This document shows, one piece after another, positions 1-10,299 of a stretch of 64,000 nt of DNA; positions within the stretch are counted from its first letter, which is position 1; every line of letters begins with the position of its first letter. The DNA comes from Adiantum capillus-veneris (lineage: Eukaryota; Streptophyta; Polypodiopsida; Polypodiales; Pteridaceae): NCBI GenBank assembly GCA_014529385.2, contig CM043944.1, positions 171,731,740 through 171,795,739 of the forward strand, read 5' to 3'. The notes beneath the pieces are model-generated. The model saw only the letters and a program-made list of their open reading frames with translations, searched no databases and was not told the origin of the DNA. A program made the translations under genes and the position numbers.

Positions 1-402
1 CTAAAGGAAGCCGAATTCATTTATGAAATTGAACACACAGTTTGGGTGTCTCCAATTGTGGTAGTATCCAGGAAAAATAGAAAATTAAGGGTGTGTGTCA
101 ATCTCAAGAAAGCGAATGCAGCTACCATTAGAGACAACTTTTCTCTTACAATCACTAAGCATGTTTTGGAACGAGTTGCAGGAAAAGAAGCTTATAGCTT
201 TTTAGATGGCTTTTCCGGAAAAATTCTTGGACATATAGTGTCTAAGAATAGGATAGCTCTTGATATGGATAAAATTCATATTATTGCTGATTTGCCTATA
301 CCAACAACAGTCAAGGAAGTTCAAGCCTTCATGGGACATTGTGGATATTACAGATGATTCATTTACATGTACGCTATAATTGCAAAATCCATGTACAACT
401 AA
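1..402 (+). pseudogene. Ty3/gypsy RT fragment of the G1 type, internally deleted
   Basis: Fragment of a Ty3/gypsy reverse transcriptase. It reads KKAEFIYEIEHT, then WVSPIVVVS, then VNLKKANAATIRDNF, and matches the minus-strand RT of element G1 at 15.44-16.1 kb closely. The RT palm between the SFLDGFS and GKILGHIV residues is missing, including the catalytic YMDD-type motif, so this copy cannot be active. The match to G1 continues past the GHCGYYR residues to about base 402. There it switches abruptly to the RT of a different element (B). Sense is opposite to G1. The left end lies outside the window. Confidence 0.85.
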
Positions 403-2778
403 GAAAGATGGTACATACCGTATGTGTGTGGACTATTGAGCACTAAACCATATCACTATCAAAAACAGATTTCCCGTGCCTCAGGTAGAAGATCTGTTTG
501 ATAAGCTACAAGGATCTACCTACTTCAGTAGGATTGACCTTAAGAGTGGCTATCATCAAATAAGGATAGTGGATGAAGATATCCTAAAGACAGCGTTTCG
601 CACAACATTTGGTCTTTATGAATATCTAGTCATGCCTTTTGGCTTGACTAATGCACCAGCTACTTTCAATCGTCTCATGGAGAAAATTTTTAGACCATAT
701 CATAAATTCACTGGAGTGTTCTTTGATGATATCATCATCTACTCCAAGTCTTTTGAGGAACATAAGCAACATCTCCAAGTGATTTTTCAAGCCTTGAGGG
801 AGAACAAACTTTTTCTCAACCAAAAGAAAAGTGAATTCTTCCTTCAAGAGATTCAATATCTAGGTCATATTATCTCTCACGATGGTATTCGTATGGATCC
901 ATCGAAGTTAGAGGTAATAAAATCATGGCCTAACCCAAGAAATCTACATGAGCTAAGAAGCTTTATTGGTATGTGTGCATACTATAGACGCTTCATAGCA
1001 AAATTCTCTCAAGTAGCAGGACCACTACACGACTTAACAAAGAAGAACGTTAAGTTTGTATGGACTGCTAAGGAGCAAAATGCTTTTGAAAAACTCAAAG
1101 AGAAGCTTACTTCCCAACCCGTCCTCGTGCTTCCGGATCTCTCAAAGCCATTTGAGGTCCAATGTGATGCTTGTGGTGATTACCTTGGAGCGGTTTTGCT
1201 TCAAGAAGGGCATGCCATAGCATATGAGAGCTGAAGGCTCAATAGTGATGAACGAGTCTTGGGAATTTATGAGAAAGAGCTTTTAGCTGTTCTACATGCC
1301 CTAGATACATGGAAGCACTACCTATTGGGGACTCCATTTATCCTACGAACCGACCACCAAAGTCTCAAGTATTTCATGATGCAAACCAAACTTTCTGACA
1401 AACAAATGAGGTGGGCAAATTTTCTTTCGCAATTTAATTTCCATATTGCTCACATAGCTGGTAAGCACAATCAAGTTGCCGATGCACTTTCACGACGACC
1501 AAAAGTTAATGCGGTGTCTATAGCTACTCACAATGATCTATCTTCTATGATAGATGAGTATGCTACTGACCCTGACTTTAGAGACATAATGTCAAACCTT
1601 GCTTTGGGGAAGAAAGAGGAACCATTCACCTTGCAGGATGGTTATCTTCTCCACGGCAATAGGCTATGTGTTACCCATTCCCTTTGTGAGAAGGTTATGT
1701 ATGAATCCCATGCTCCTCCATATGCAGGGCATAGAGGTATTCAACCTACTCTCCAAGGAGTAGAGACGTATTTCTATTGGCCTACCATGAAAGTGGACAT
1801 ACAAGAGTATGTTTCAAAATGTGTAGTATGCCAAAAGACCAAGTATGATAGAGGGAAGCAACCTGGATTACTCCAGCCATTGCCTATTCCAAATTCACCA
1901 TGGGAGAGTATATCCATGGATTGCATCTTTGGATTACCCAAGTCTATCCATGGGAATACATGAATATGGACAATAGTCGACAGGTTTAGCAAGCAAGCAC
2001 ATTTTATTCCTATCAAAAAGACTATTAAGGCACATCAAATGGCAACTCTCTTCATATCTCAGATTTTCAAGCACCATGGATTACCCACATCCATCGTGTC
2101 ATATAGAGATCCTAGAATGACCAGTAATTTCTGGAAAGGTCTCTTTGAAAATCTAGGAACAAGATTGAATTTCTCTTCGGCCTATCACCCACAAACGGAT
2201 GGCCAAAGTGAGATAGCCAATCTTACGATACTCGATCTACTCAAGACTTATGTTACCGAAGTAGATCAACGCTCACAATGGGAAAAGTATTTACCTCTAG
2301 TAGAGTATGCCTACAATAATATTGTACATACTTCTACTGGGAAAGCACCTTTCGAGATCATAGAGGGAAGAACTAAAAGTCCCTTGCTACTCAAAGTACA
2401 TGGGAAGATCTTCGTCGCCGATGAGTATAGCCGTGACCTACAAGAATCTTTTCAAAAGATTAGGGAGGCTATAGCCATCTCTCAACAAAGGCAAAAAGAT
2501 GTTGCTGATAAGCATAGAAGAGCCTTAATGTTCAAAGAAAATGATTGGGTCTTACTCAAGTTTCCTAAGGCTCGATTAAGGCAAACGACGGGCAAAAATC
2601 CTACGGGCCATCAAAAGTATTATGCTAAACTAGCAAAAAGATACTATGGTCCTTTCCAAATCTTGAAGCCCATAAATGAGACGGCTTATCAACTCAAGTT
2701 GCCCAACCATTGGCTTATACACAATGCCTTTCATGTAAGCCTACTTAAGCCCTACAAAGGAGAGCCACCAACTGAACC
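403..2778 (+). pseudogene. Element B pol: RT, RNase H, integrase
   Basis: The RT starts at KKDGTYRMCVDY, followed by an in-frame stop at 437, then the segment 476-1234 with FSRIDLKSGYHQI, MPFGLTNAPATF and the catalytic FFDDIIIYS motif. A second stop falls at 1232-1234. The RNase H segment (1235-1963) has YEKELLAVLHAL, RTDHQSLKY and ADALSRR. Integrase carries the zinc-binding H...H and CVVCQK cysteines, the first catalytic Asp in SMDCIFGLP, the second in SYRDPRM and the Glu in DGQSEIANL. A third stop (1961-1963) breaks integrase. The catalytic residues are retained, so the copy is probably not ancient, but it is clearly a pseudogene. Confidence 0.92.
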
Positions 2779-3000
2779 AATTATTCGGAAGACCCTCCCG
2801 AAGTTGAAGACCAAGAAGAGGTGCTACAACCCGAAGCTGTCCTTCGGCATGAAGACAAGGTACTACGACATGGTAAGATAATCCGACGGTATCTTATTCA
2901 GTTCAAAAATTATCCTTTTGAAGATGCTAAATGGATGCAAGGAGTACAACTTAAGGATAGTATGAACCTTGTCAATACTTACAATGCTACATTAGAGTAA
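2779..3000 (+). pseudogene. Element B integrase C-terminal chromodomain
   Basis: Shortly before 2779 the reading frame shifts by one relative to upstream pol. In the new frame the protein reads EAVLRHEDKVLRHGK, then RRYLIQFKNYPFEDAKWM, and ends at a TAA at 2998-3000. The aromatic and acidic pattern (RRYLIQFKNY, EDAKWM) is typical of chromodomains fused to chromovirus integrase. In a functional element this would be the last domain of the polyprotein. The upstream frame instead runs to a spurious stop near 2881. Confidence 0.85.
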
Positions 3001-3345
3001 GCAAATGTACAACTCTCTTTTAAATGACTCATGTTTTTGTCTTATAAGACTAATCCTCTTTTTAATTGTGCACAAATCTAACTAGTATGCATGCTTAGAA
3101 TCATGTTTGTGATGACGACGTCTCTCAAACACCAAGTAGAATTTGTCACTCTACTTTGGGAGAATGAAATGGACTACAGAGCAGACATGCTTGCGGCAGC
3201 TATGTCTCCCAAGCACCAAATGGATTAGTCATCCATCTTGGAAAGATGTTGTAGGGTAAAAAAGGGATCCTCTACCCATTAAGTACGATTGACTAATGAC
3301 TAAGGCTTTATCTCTTCTACCTCATAGTCGAGGACGACTATGATT
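3001..3345 (+). other. Element B 3' untranslated region
   Basis: About 345 bases between the pol stop and the polypurine tract. It contains two loosely similar segments around CAAACACCAAGTAGA (3125) and AAGCACCAAATGG (3210), suggesting a decayed internal duplication. I see no coding potential. Confidence 0.6.
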
Positions 3346-3360
3346 TCAAGAGAGAGGTAA
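3346..3360 (+). other. Polypurine tract of element B
   Basis: The purine-rich TCAAGAGAGAGGTAA lies directly before the TG of the 3' LTR. This is the expected plus-strand priming site for reverse transcription. Confidence 0.75.
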
Positions 3361-3937
3361 TGTCATAAAATCTAATATCTAACCAACCCCAATGATTTTC
3401 TCATATTAAATTGATCACTTAATGTGGGAGAATAAACGGTAACAAGTGTTAACATATAGATATGTGCTTATAGATCTATCTCAACACGGGGCCAATAGTA
3501 AAGGGGCCCAAATGGGAGATGGTCTATCAAGAGCAAGGCTAACCAATGGAGCATAAGACCTTAGGGTTAGCTTCATTGAAGACCTCCAATAATGTGTGTA
3601 AAAGTCCTTTGACCTTAGGTAAGCTAGGGCTGAGCTTGAGGTGGGAACCCGGCCCAAGCTCGAGGTGCTTGTCGTGCTTCAGGTGCTTGTCATGCTTGAG
3701 GTGCTTGATTAAGATGCTTGAGGTGCTTGACTGGCTCCATGCTTGAGGTGCTTGACTTGGTGCATGATTAAGGTGCTTGAGGTGCCTTGAGAAGCTTGCC
3801 TGAGATGCTTTTGGGAACACCCCCTACTTCAAGTGCTTAGTCATGCTTGATGACTAAGGGGCTTTCTCATCCAAAGTCAAAAAGATCCCTACAAGGAGGG
3901 GGGCGAGCCTACAAGGGGGGGGGGGGGGATGAGAGAG

Positions 3938-3968
<31 letters not shown>

Positions 3969-4985
3969 GGGAATCCCCAGCTTGAAGAGGCAGCAAGGAC
4001 ACTTGTCAAGTTCCTCCTCATGTTGCCCTCATGGTGTGCCTGAAGCCTATTGGTTGGCCACCCAAGGGGTCCAATGATAATTTAGGATATTTAATTAATT
4101 GATTTTGCATTTATCAAGTCCTCTCTCTCAAAGGGGAAAGGGGGACACTCGTCCCAAGGCGACCCATGTTGCTTGTAATGGCTCCTGCTTGTGATTGGCT
4201 AGGCCTGGAAGGGTCCAATGAGCTTCAAGCATGAGCTACAAGGGGGGGTCGACCCAAGCAAGCTAGGGGGGTGCTTAGGGGGTATACTCACCCACACACA
4301 CTCACAAACACTCTCATTGTGTACTATGCAAAGTGCAAGAGCTCCTTCTCCAAGCAAGTAGAGGTTGAGAGCCTACACCAACACTCTTGGCTATGGAGTG
4401 TAAATCCATCCAAGAGCCATGCTTCAATGCTTGAGCTTGCCATCTATTTCTTCCTCATTACTATGCTATTATGTATGCTAGCACAAGAGTTATGATAAGT
4501 GAGGAACTAGCTCTTTCTCGTATGAAATATTTCTTCTTCCTCTTCCCTACCCTCATTCCCTGCTAGCTCTCTCCACCTTCGAAGGTGTTTGAGGTCTTGG
4601 GACTGAGGCTTGGTATAGTTAAATCTTTCTTCAAGTTTAGGTTATGCTATGATGGTGATGCATGAAGCTTTCCATCTTCATTGCTTCACCTAGGTTACAA
4701 GGAACACAAAGAATGTATTGTAACAAGTCTCTCTTTATGGGAGAGATCATAATACAAATGCCTATTGGAGGGGGGACCGGATCCACATAAATCCGGTCCT
4801 CAATTGTTGTCATGTTCTCTAAATTCTCTCTCTTGCAAAAGTATTGTCTATGCCAAGTTAACTAATTGCTATGATTATGTTGCTATCTTCAATTATGTCT
4901 ACCCGCTATGCTCACAAAATCATTTCTTGAAAGTAATCTCATTAAATTCCGCTACTCTCAAATTGAATAGGCAAATTCCATTACA
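3361..4985 (+). repeat. 3' LTR of element B (1625 bp)
   Basis: It starts TGTCATAAAA after the polypurine tract and ends CCATTACA. The boundaries were fixed by comparison with the solo LTR at 53450-55032, which has the same ends plus a target duplication. The LTR contains a homopolymer-G and (AC)n tract and several diverged repeats of the word GAGGTGCTTG (3640-3800). No long coding region is present. Confidence 0.88.
3915..3967 (+). repeat. Poly-G and (AC)n low-complexity tract in the B LTR
   Basis: Fourteen consecutive G residues (3915-3928), a short GA stretch, then about 14 AC dinucleotides. The solo B LTR near 54 kb lacks both tracts, so they expanded or were lost after the copies separated. 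Confidence 0.9.
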
Positions 4986-5148
4986 TGGGAGTAAGCAAGT
5001 GTACTAATCTTTGTTGATTGTCATTGGTTTCAAGAGCTACTAATTAAGAATGGAGTATTCTAATCTCACATTCCAGTTCTTTTTAGCAATGCTCTTCCTC
5101 TGTATCTACAATATATTCTTTCATTTTAGTGATGGCCTATTCTATTAA
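4986..5148. other. Flank between element B and the coiled-coil pseudogene
   Basis: Short AT-rich stretch to the right of the B LTR. I recognise nothing in it. Confidence 0.4.
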
Positions 5149-5763
5149 GTGATGTCTCTTTCAGCTAGATTTTCAAGCATTACAAGATCATGTGTACCCC
5201 ATGATCATGTCTCTAGAGCTATACTTATTTCAGGTGCTTCTTGGGTAGTTTTTTGTTTCCCATTGTCTGGACCACTAGTAGGTTTAGTGTGTGTCACTTC
5301 AGAAGATGACCTTTTCTGCTTTGTCTATGGTTGTTCCCAATGTACATCAGACTCTCTTTGTGTATCTCCTTGGCCACCTTGGTCATCGTTGCCATGATCA
5401 TCTATTTGGGTAAACTCAAACTGCTTGTAGTTAAGTTTTTCTTGTAATGTGGCTAGCAAATCTTTCAAGTCTTCATTTTCTTTCATAAGAGCACCATTTT
5501 CTATTTGGAGACTTTCCTCTTGTACTAGTGCTACAGTGGTGGCATCTTGCTTGCATTTGAGTTTTTCATGTAATGCGGCTACCAAAGCTTTCAAGTCTTA
5601 ATTTTCTATTCTAAGAGCAACATTTTCTATTTGGAGACTTTCCTCTCATACTAGTGTTTTTGTGGTGGAATCTTTCTTGCAGTCCAATTTTGCTTGTAAT
5701 GTGGCCACCGAAGCTTTCAAATCTTCATTTTCTTTCCTAAGAGCAGCATTTTTTGTTTGGGGA
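5149..5763 (-). pseudogene. Coiled-coil ORF fragment with 41-residue tandem repeats (outer host of G1)
   Basis: Reading leftward from 5763 the minus strand encodes about three tandem units of roughly 41 residues. Each contains ALxxENEDLKxLxATLQEKL, then a CK(Q/K)D segment, then EESLQIEN. The heptad-like leucine spacing predicts a long coiled coil. The last unit runs into an acidic tail with QIDDHGNDDQGG. Two in-frame stops occur (near 5647 and 5600). Element G1 inserted inside the repeat; the other side resumes at 38961. Because G1 and the 45-46 kb region also carry coiled-coil extra ORFs, this is probably the extra ORF of an older Tat-like element, though a host coiled-coil gene cannot be excluded. 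Confidence 0.6.
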
Positions 5764-5768
5764 CTTTC

Positions 5769-6682
5769 TGTGGGATGCATATCTAGCCTCACCATCCTAT
5801 CTTATTGCATTATTAGCGAGAACCACGATTAATTTGTCAAACCATGGGACGAAGCTGACTCGACTAGTGCATAGAGGCTACAAGAGGTTGTCAATCCCTC
5901 GAAAAATAACTAACAACTCGTATCTAACTCAAGCTACACTCAAGTTACTGAAATCACCAAAAGACAATCGCTCATTGGCAAGCAAATCACATCTGTTATA
6001 GCATCAAATGACATCCCAACATAACGAAACTTCTAGGACAAGTTTATAAGACCTAAGCGCACATGTCTATGGCCTCAAACCCCACTTTAGGTCAAGTTCC
6101 AAAATCGTGATTATTAACAGCAGTGGATTTTTGACCTAGTCGTTTTCGACCCAGAATGCATCTAAATGCTTAGAAATGATGCCCCAATACCCCGCCTATG
6201 CTTAGTTTTCGTTTTAGAAGTGTAAATTCCTAGTTATGATGAAATTAGGTCGGCGACGCCAAAAGCTACAAAATACTGTGAATGGCTTACGTCAATGCAT
6301 AGAGCTCTTACCTACGGTTTCAATGCAACAAACGCATTCGCAATGTGACAACCGGAGAGGGAGTAGGAAGCGCGAGAAAGAGAGAAGTGAGCGCCGTTAG
6401 CTCCCGCTGTGTATTTCTTATCCAAAAACTTATAAAAAACTTACAAAAATTGGCTTTTATACCTTAGCCAAGGTTTTTGGGTGGTCAAAAGTAATAATCT
6501 GGAGTTCTACCAAAGCTGGAAATTGAATGGCTGATACAATCTGGAAGCTTGTAGCCCCGGCTCATTAATTACAAAGTTTACCAAGAAAATAGGAGTTACA
6601 ATATTCTCGATTTATCAAAATAATAATTGTTTTTACAAGGAGAACTCCGAAAAATGGTTTCCGCGTTAGCTTGCTGCTAACA
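5769..6682 (-). repeat. 3' LTR of G1 (left, 914 bp)
   Basis: Plus-strand ends are TGTGGG...CTAACA. It matches the 910-bp LTR at 38046-38955 along its length with scattered substitutions and small indels (for example one copy has an extra GTAGTTC and another an extra ACAAAAA). It contains a half-site (6101-6118) of the palindromic motif found in the G1 leader. Confidence 0.92.
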
Positions 6683-6697
6683 TCCCCCCCCCTCCTC
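6683..6697 (-). other. Polypurine tract of G1
   Basis: On the minus strand GGCGAGGAGG and a run of G lie immediately before the LTR start TGTTAGCAGC. The tract follows a GGGACGAC word, similar to the arrangement beside the D polypurine tract. Confidence 0.85.
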
Positions 6698-6723
6698 GCC
6701 TTTGTCGTCCCTTGGCACAGATT

Positions 6724-9700
6724 TTATGGGCTGAAGTAATCTTCGGCTTGACGGCGGGCGAGACGGTCCTTCAGTGCTTCCAGTGCCTTTTCGTATCTAA
6801 TTTTGCGTTCTTTGTCTGGCACTTACAAAAATTTCATGGTGACTCTATTTTTTAGTTCCACTGCCGAGTATCCTACAAATCTTGTTGTGAGGTTGCTTAT
6901 CACCGGTGCAAATATCTTTGTTCGCCAGGTGAAGAAGCCTGTGTAAAATGCCTCCTCAAAAGTTAGCATATTGTGCAAGGGCAGAAACATGCATCGGGCA
7001 TAAAATCCATAAAGAACTTCCTCTGAGGGTTTCCCACTTAGATCATAGCAAAGGCCTTTGTTTCCTTCCAGAAATGAGATCCATGGGGCTCCTGTCTGCT
7101 CAGGATCATCGAAGACCTGTATGCATGTGAGTAGCATCCTGCAGATTTTGTATAGCATTGTGCTGGAGAGATCTGGCAGACTTTTGAAGAATGTCATGGC
7201 GCTCGTTAGGGTTTTCACCATGTATTATTCTGTTGCTTGGCCTCTCTTTGGAACTGGTAGCCTGGGAAAATTTAGCCATGTTGGCCTCTTCTTCTACAGT
7301 GCCTCGTGTGCTTGCCACGTCCTTACTCACGGTACATGACAAAATGTGGGATCTTTCTGTATGGCTGCAAGTGCTCTTGTGAACAGAATCAAATATCTTG
7401 GATTTTTATTCAGCCAGCTTAGCCTCCACTTCGGGTGGTCTTGATCTGCGCCATCTTCTTGCATATCCTTGTATAATCTTTCCTTTACCTGTAAGAGTTC
7501 TACCTTGATGAGAGGGTATGGCAGGGATTGTTGGTGCCATTGAGCATTGATTTGATTGGGAGTAGGTTGTGTGACGTTGACAAAGTGTAAAACTCTCAAC
7601 TCCCAATCCATAGCTGCCTTCCACTACTCATCTACCTTTAAGGAGGTCTTCTCCTTCAGTGCATCTTCTTCAACCTTTGACAGCTGGACCATTGGCACTG
7701 TGTCTTCCTCTGTGATTTGGACTTGAAAATCTTCTCCCCCACTTGGCTCTTCAATAGACTATGTTTCGAATTCAGCAAATAAGACCGAGGGGATTTCCAC
7801 TTGGGGTGGCTCTGAAGTGCCTGCCTCTTCCTGTATATCTGGCTTTCCCTCTTTGAGGAGCTGATTCATTCTTTTCAATTTTGTAATTTCCTTAAGGAGC
7901 TCCTCCTCTCTTTGGACCCACATGAGTGCCAGGTCTCTACGTTGTGACTGCTCCAGCTTCAACTCCAGTTCTAAATCTCTGTTTTTCTTTTCTAGATCTT
8001 TTTACACTTCATCTATTCCCTTGATCGAGGACACGGCTGGATTTTCTCTTAATTGCCATAAGAAAGTGGCCTGATCATTAATTCTTTGTTCAAAATACTG
8101 CAGAGATACGTTTGCTACATCTAATTGTACTTGAATCTTTTGCATTGACAGAGAGGTGGTAAGAAGTTCATTTGTCACTTCTATCAACTGCTCATCTTTC
8201 ACTTTGCAGATAACTTAGTCAGGAGGTCACCAACTCCTCCATTTCCTTCTGTTGGCTGTCCCTAGCTATCTGATGCCGTTCTGCTTCAGTCTGTAGCTCT
8301 TGTACTTGCCTTTGGAGATCAGTGATAGTATCCATTCTGTCGTCAAGCTCGCCTTGAAGAGCATCGATGACCATTTCTAATTCTTTGGTTTTAGTACTGC
8401 GGTTAAAGGCTGCTGACCGGAGTTTCTCCGTCATGATTTGCATCTGCCTTGCATACTCGTTTAATTGTAGAATGACTTCATCATTGGACTGTCACTCCTC
8501 CTCTCTTACAAGTTGAGAAGTGCCGGCATCCTCTTGTGTTTCTTCTTGTTGTGTTGTTATTGCTGGTGTTTCTATAGAGAGTTGCTTTTCCTTGGCCATC
8601 ATGAGGTTTTGAAACCTTGGCAGTTGTTGTTGGCTGAGTGGAAATTAATGTTGTGGTCTCAACCCTTTCCATTTCCATGGTTGCAGGCCTTTTCGTTTTC
8701 TCAGCCTCGGTTTCTTCCTCATGTGTAGGGGTTTGCTCTTTTTCTGTATCTTGCTTTATCAGTTTCATCCGCCTCCTTGTGAGTATCCTCGGTTGTCTGC
8801 TCTGGTGCCGGTTCAGATTCCTGTTCTTCATGTTTCTCGGCGTGGTCAGTCTGTTGTGTAGCTTCCATTTGGTGGATGAAACCAGAATCTTTTTCCTTGT
8901 TGGTCTCGGCTTCTTCAGTGGTCTCTTGGCCTGGCGGAGATGATGGTGGAGTGGGCATGGGCTGGTCATGTTGTTCCAATGGCGGTGAGGTGGGTCAGGG
9001 AGATGCTTGGCCTTGCTCTTGAGTTGTTGCTTCCTCAGCTTTCTTGGCCGCTTCTTCCGCCTCTTTCAGCTTCAAGGCCTCTGCCTCTTGGTACATTCTT
9101 TCTAAATGATCCTGATCCTCGGCCTCTGTTCTTGAATGATGTTTCGTTCGAAGTCCTTTCAAGCTGGTGGGTACCCACTTTTCTGGGTCTTTTCCCTGTG
9201 CTTGCCTAGTGCGCTGATACGCCTGTTTTTCTCTTTCAAATCTTGCTTGTTTCTGCACTGGCTCCTCTTGGTGGGCAGCCACAGCTTTTTGCTTCATTTC
9301 TTCCCTCCTAGCTCTTTTTTCTTTGTTGTCAGAGCTTTCACTACTATGTTGCTCTGATGAACTGTCATCGGATTCATCACCTAATTTAAATGATCGCTTA
9401 CCAAATCTTGTAGATATTGGAGAGGGTTGAGCTACCAAGATCCATATGTTTTGATCCGGGGCAGGCGGTAAGTTGTCGGCCATGCTGATGGCATGATAGG
9501 CTATTCTGGTCAATACTTCTGGCGCGCCCAAGTATGTTATCTTTCCCTCCTTCTTGGTGGCCTTCAATGTTGTCAACACATATTGCGCGTGATCCACAGG
9601 TTGACGCGTGGTTGACTTCAGAACTTGTGTAAAAGTGGTGGCCACGGCGTGATTGGTTGTCGTGTACCTTGGTGGCCTTTTCGCCAGGAAATGAAAATGT

Positions 9701-10299
9701 TGATGGTACAGACAGACTGGCTCTTCCACCTGCTTGCGGATGAGATCGGCAAATGTAGCCGCAGCTGTTTCCTTTGTAAACGTGCCCGCTGTTTTCCTAT
9801 CTCTTGCCCGCATGGTCATCCCTTCGTGGGAAATCTGAGTGCCTCAACCACTATTTCCTTTGTAATTACAACCTCTACCTTATTTCCTTGGTTGTCTGAG
9901 ATTTGGGCAGTTCCGTCTTCCTTGATGGTGGGTAGAAGCTAGTAAGCTTTCTCAAAGTCTACTCCGCATGGCTCTTGTTCATAGAAGTGTTGGAGTCCCA
10001 ACCTCTGTGGTTAGCCTCCTTGGTTTCTGGCTTTGCAGCTACATCGTAGACCTCTTTAGGCAAGAGTTGCAACTCCACCGGATGCCCTTCTTCACTTTTA
10101 AACCTGCCAGTGAAGACCGTGGTGTGGTGTTCTTCTAACTACTCTTTAGAAAGGTAAGATACCTTCCCTGCCTTTACTGACTCGGGGTCCAGTTGATACG
10201 GGAGCAGTCCGGTTGATGCGGGAGCAATTCTTGCAGTTTCTCCTTTTGGTTTAACTTCTTCTTGGCCTTCTCCGCGGCTTGCATTGCTCCTGTTCAATG
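6724..10299 (-). pseudogene. G1 additional 3' ORF: about 1.1-kb-residue coiled-coil protein of unknown function
   Basis: A long broken reading frame lies between integrase and the polypurine tract, in sense orientation. The N-terminal part reads LLPKEVYDVAA (about 10.05 kb), then an unbroken 275-codon stretch (9819-8995) with HAQYVLTTL, GAPEVLTRIAYHA and a serine/acidic patch followed by KEAEEAAKKAEEA. Next is a Pro/Glu/Thr-rich acidic segment (8979-8719), then coiled coils (8443-8219, 8202-8002, 7962-7759). A C-terminal domain (7221-6823) has LPDLSSTMLYKICRMLL and FFTWRTKIFAPV, and the tail ends in RRQAEDYFSP with a stop at 6724. Several frameshifts and stops interrupt it. Extra ORFs at this place are known in Tat-lineage Ty3 elements; I recognise no enzymatic domain. 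A diverged copy lies at 45.3-46.4 kb. Confidence 0.7.

Larger units (their letters stand above)
403..4985 (+). mobile_element. Element B: 5'-truncated chromovirus (Ty3/gypsy) with 3' LTR
   Basis: Order on the plus strand is RT, RNase H, integrase, chromodomain, polypurine tract and 3' LTR. Gag, protease, the 5' LTR and the RT start are absent, because the copy begins at a junction with another element's RT at about 402. A C-terminal chromodomain after integrase defines the chromovirus branch of Ty3/gypsy; chromodomains are known to steer integration to marked chromatin. A related solo LTR sits at 53450-55032, so the family has inserted at least twice here. Confidence 0.9.

Noticed and set aside
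3847-4077. Frame with a His-Thr run in the B LTR
   Set aside because: Follows from the (AC)n tract and lies within an LTR.
8513-8943. Plus-strand hydrophobic frames that look like membrane proteins
   Set aside because: Antisense shadow of the coiled-coil extra ORF of G1; charged residues on one strand read as Leu, Phe and Ser on the other.
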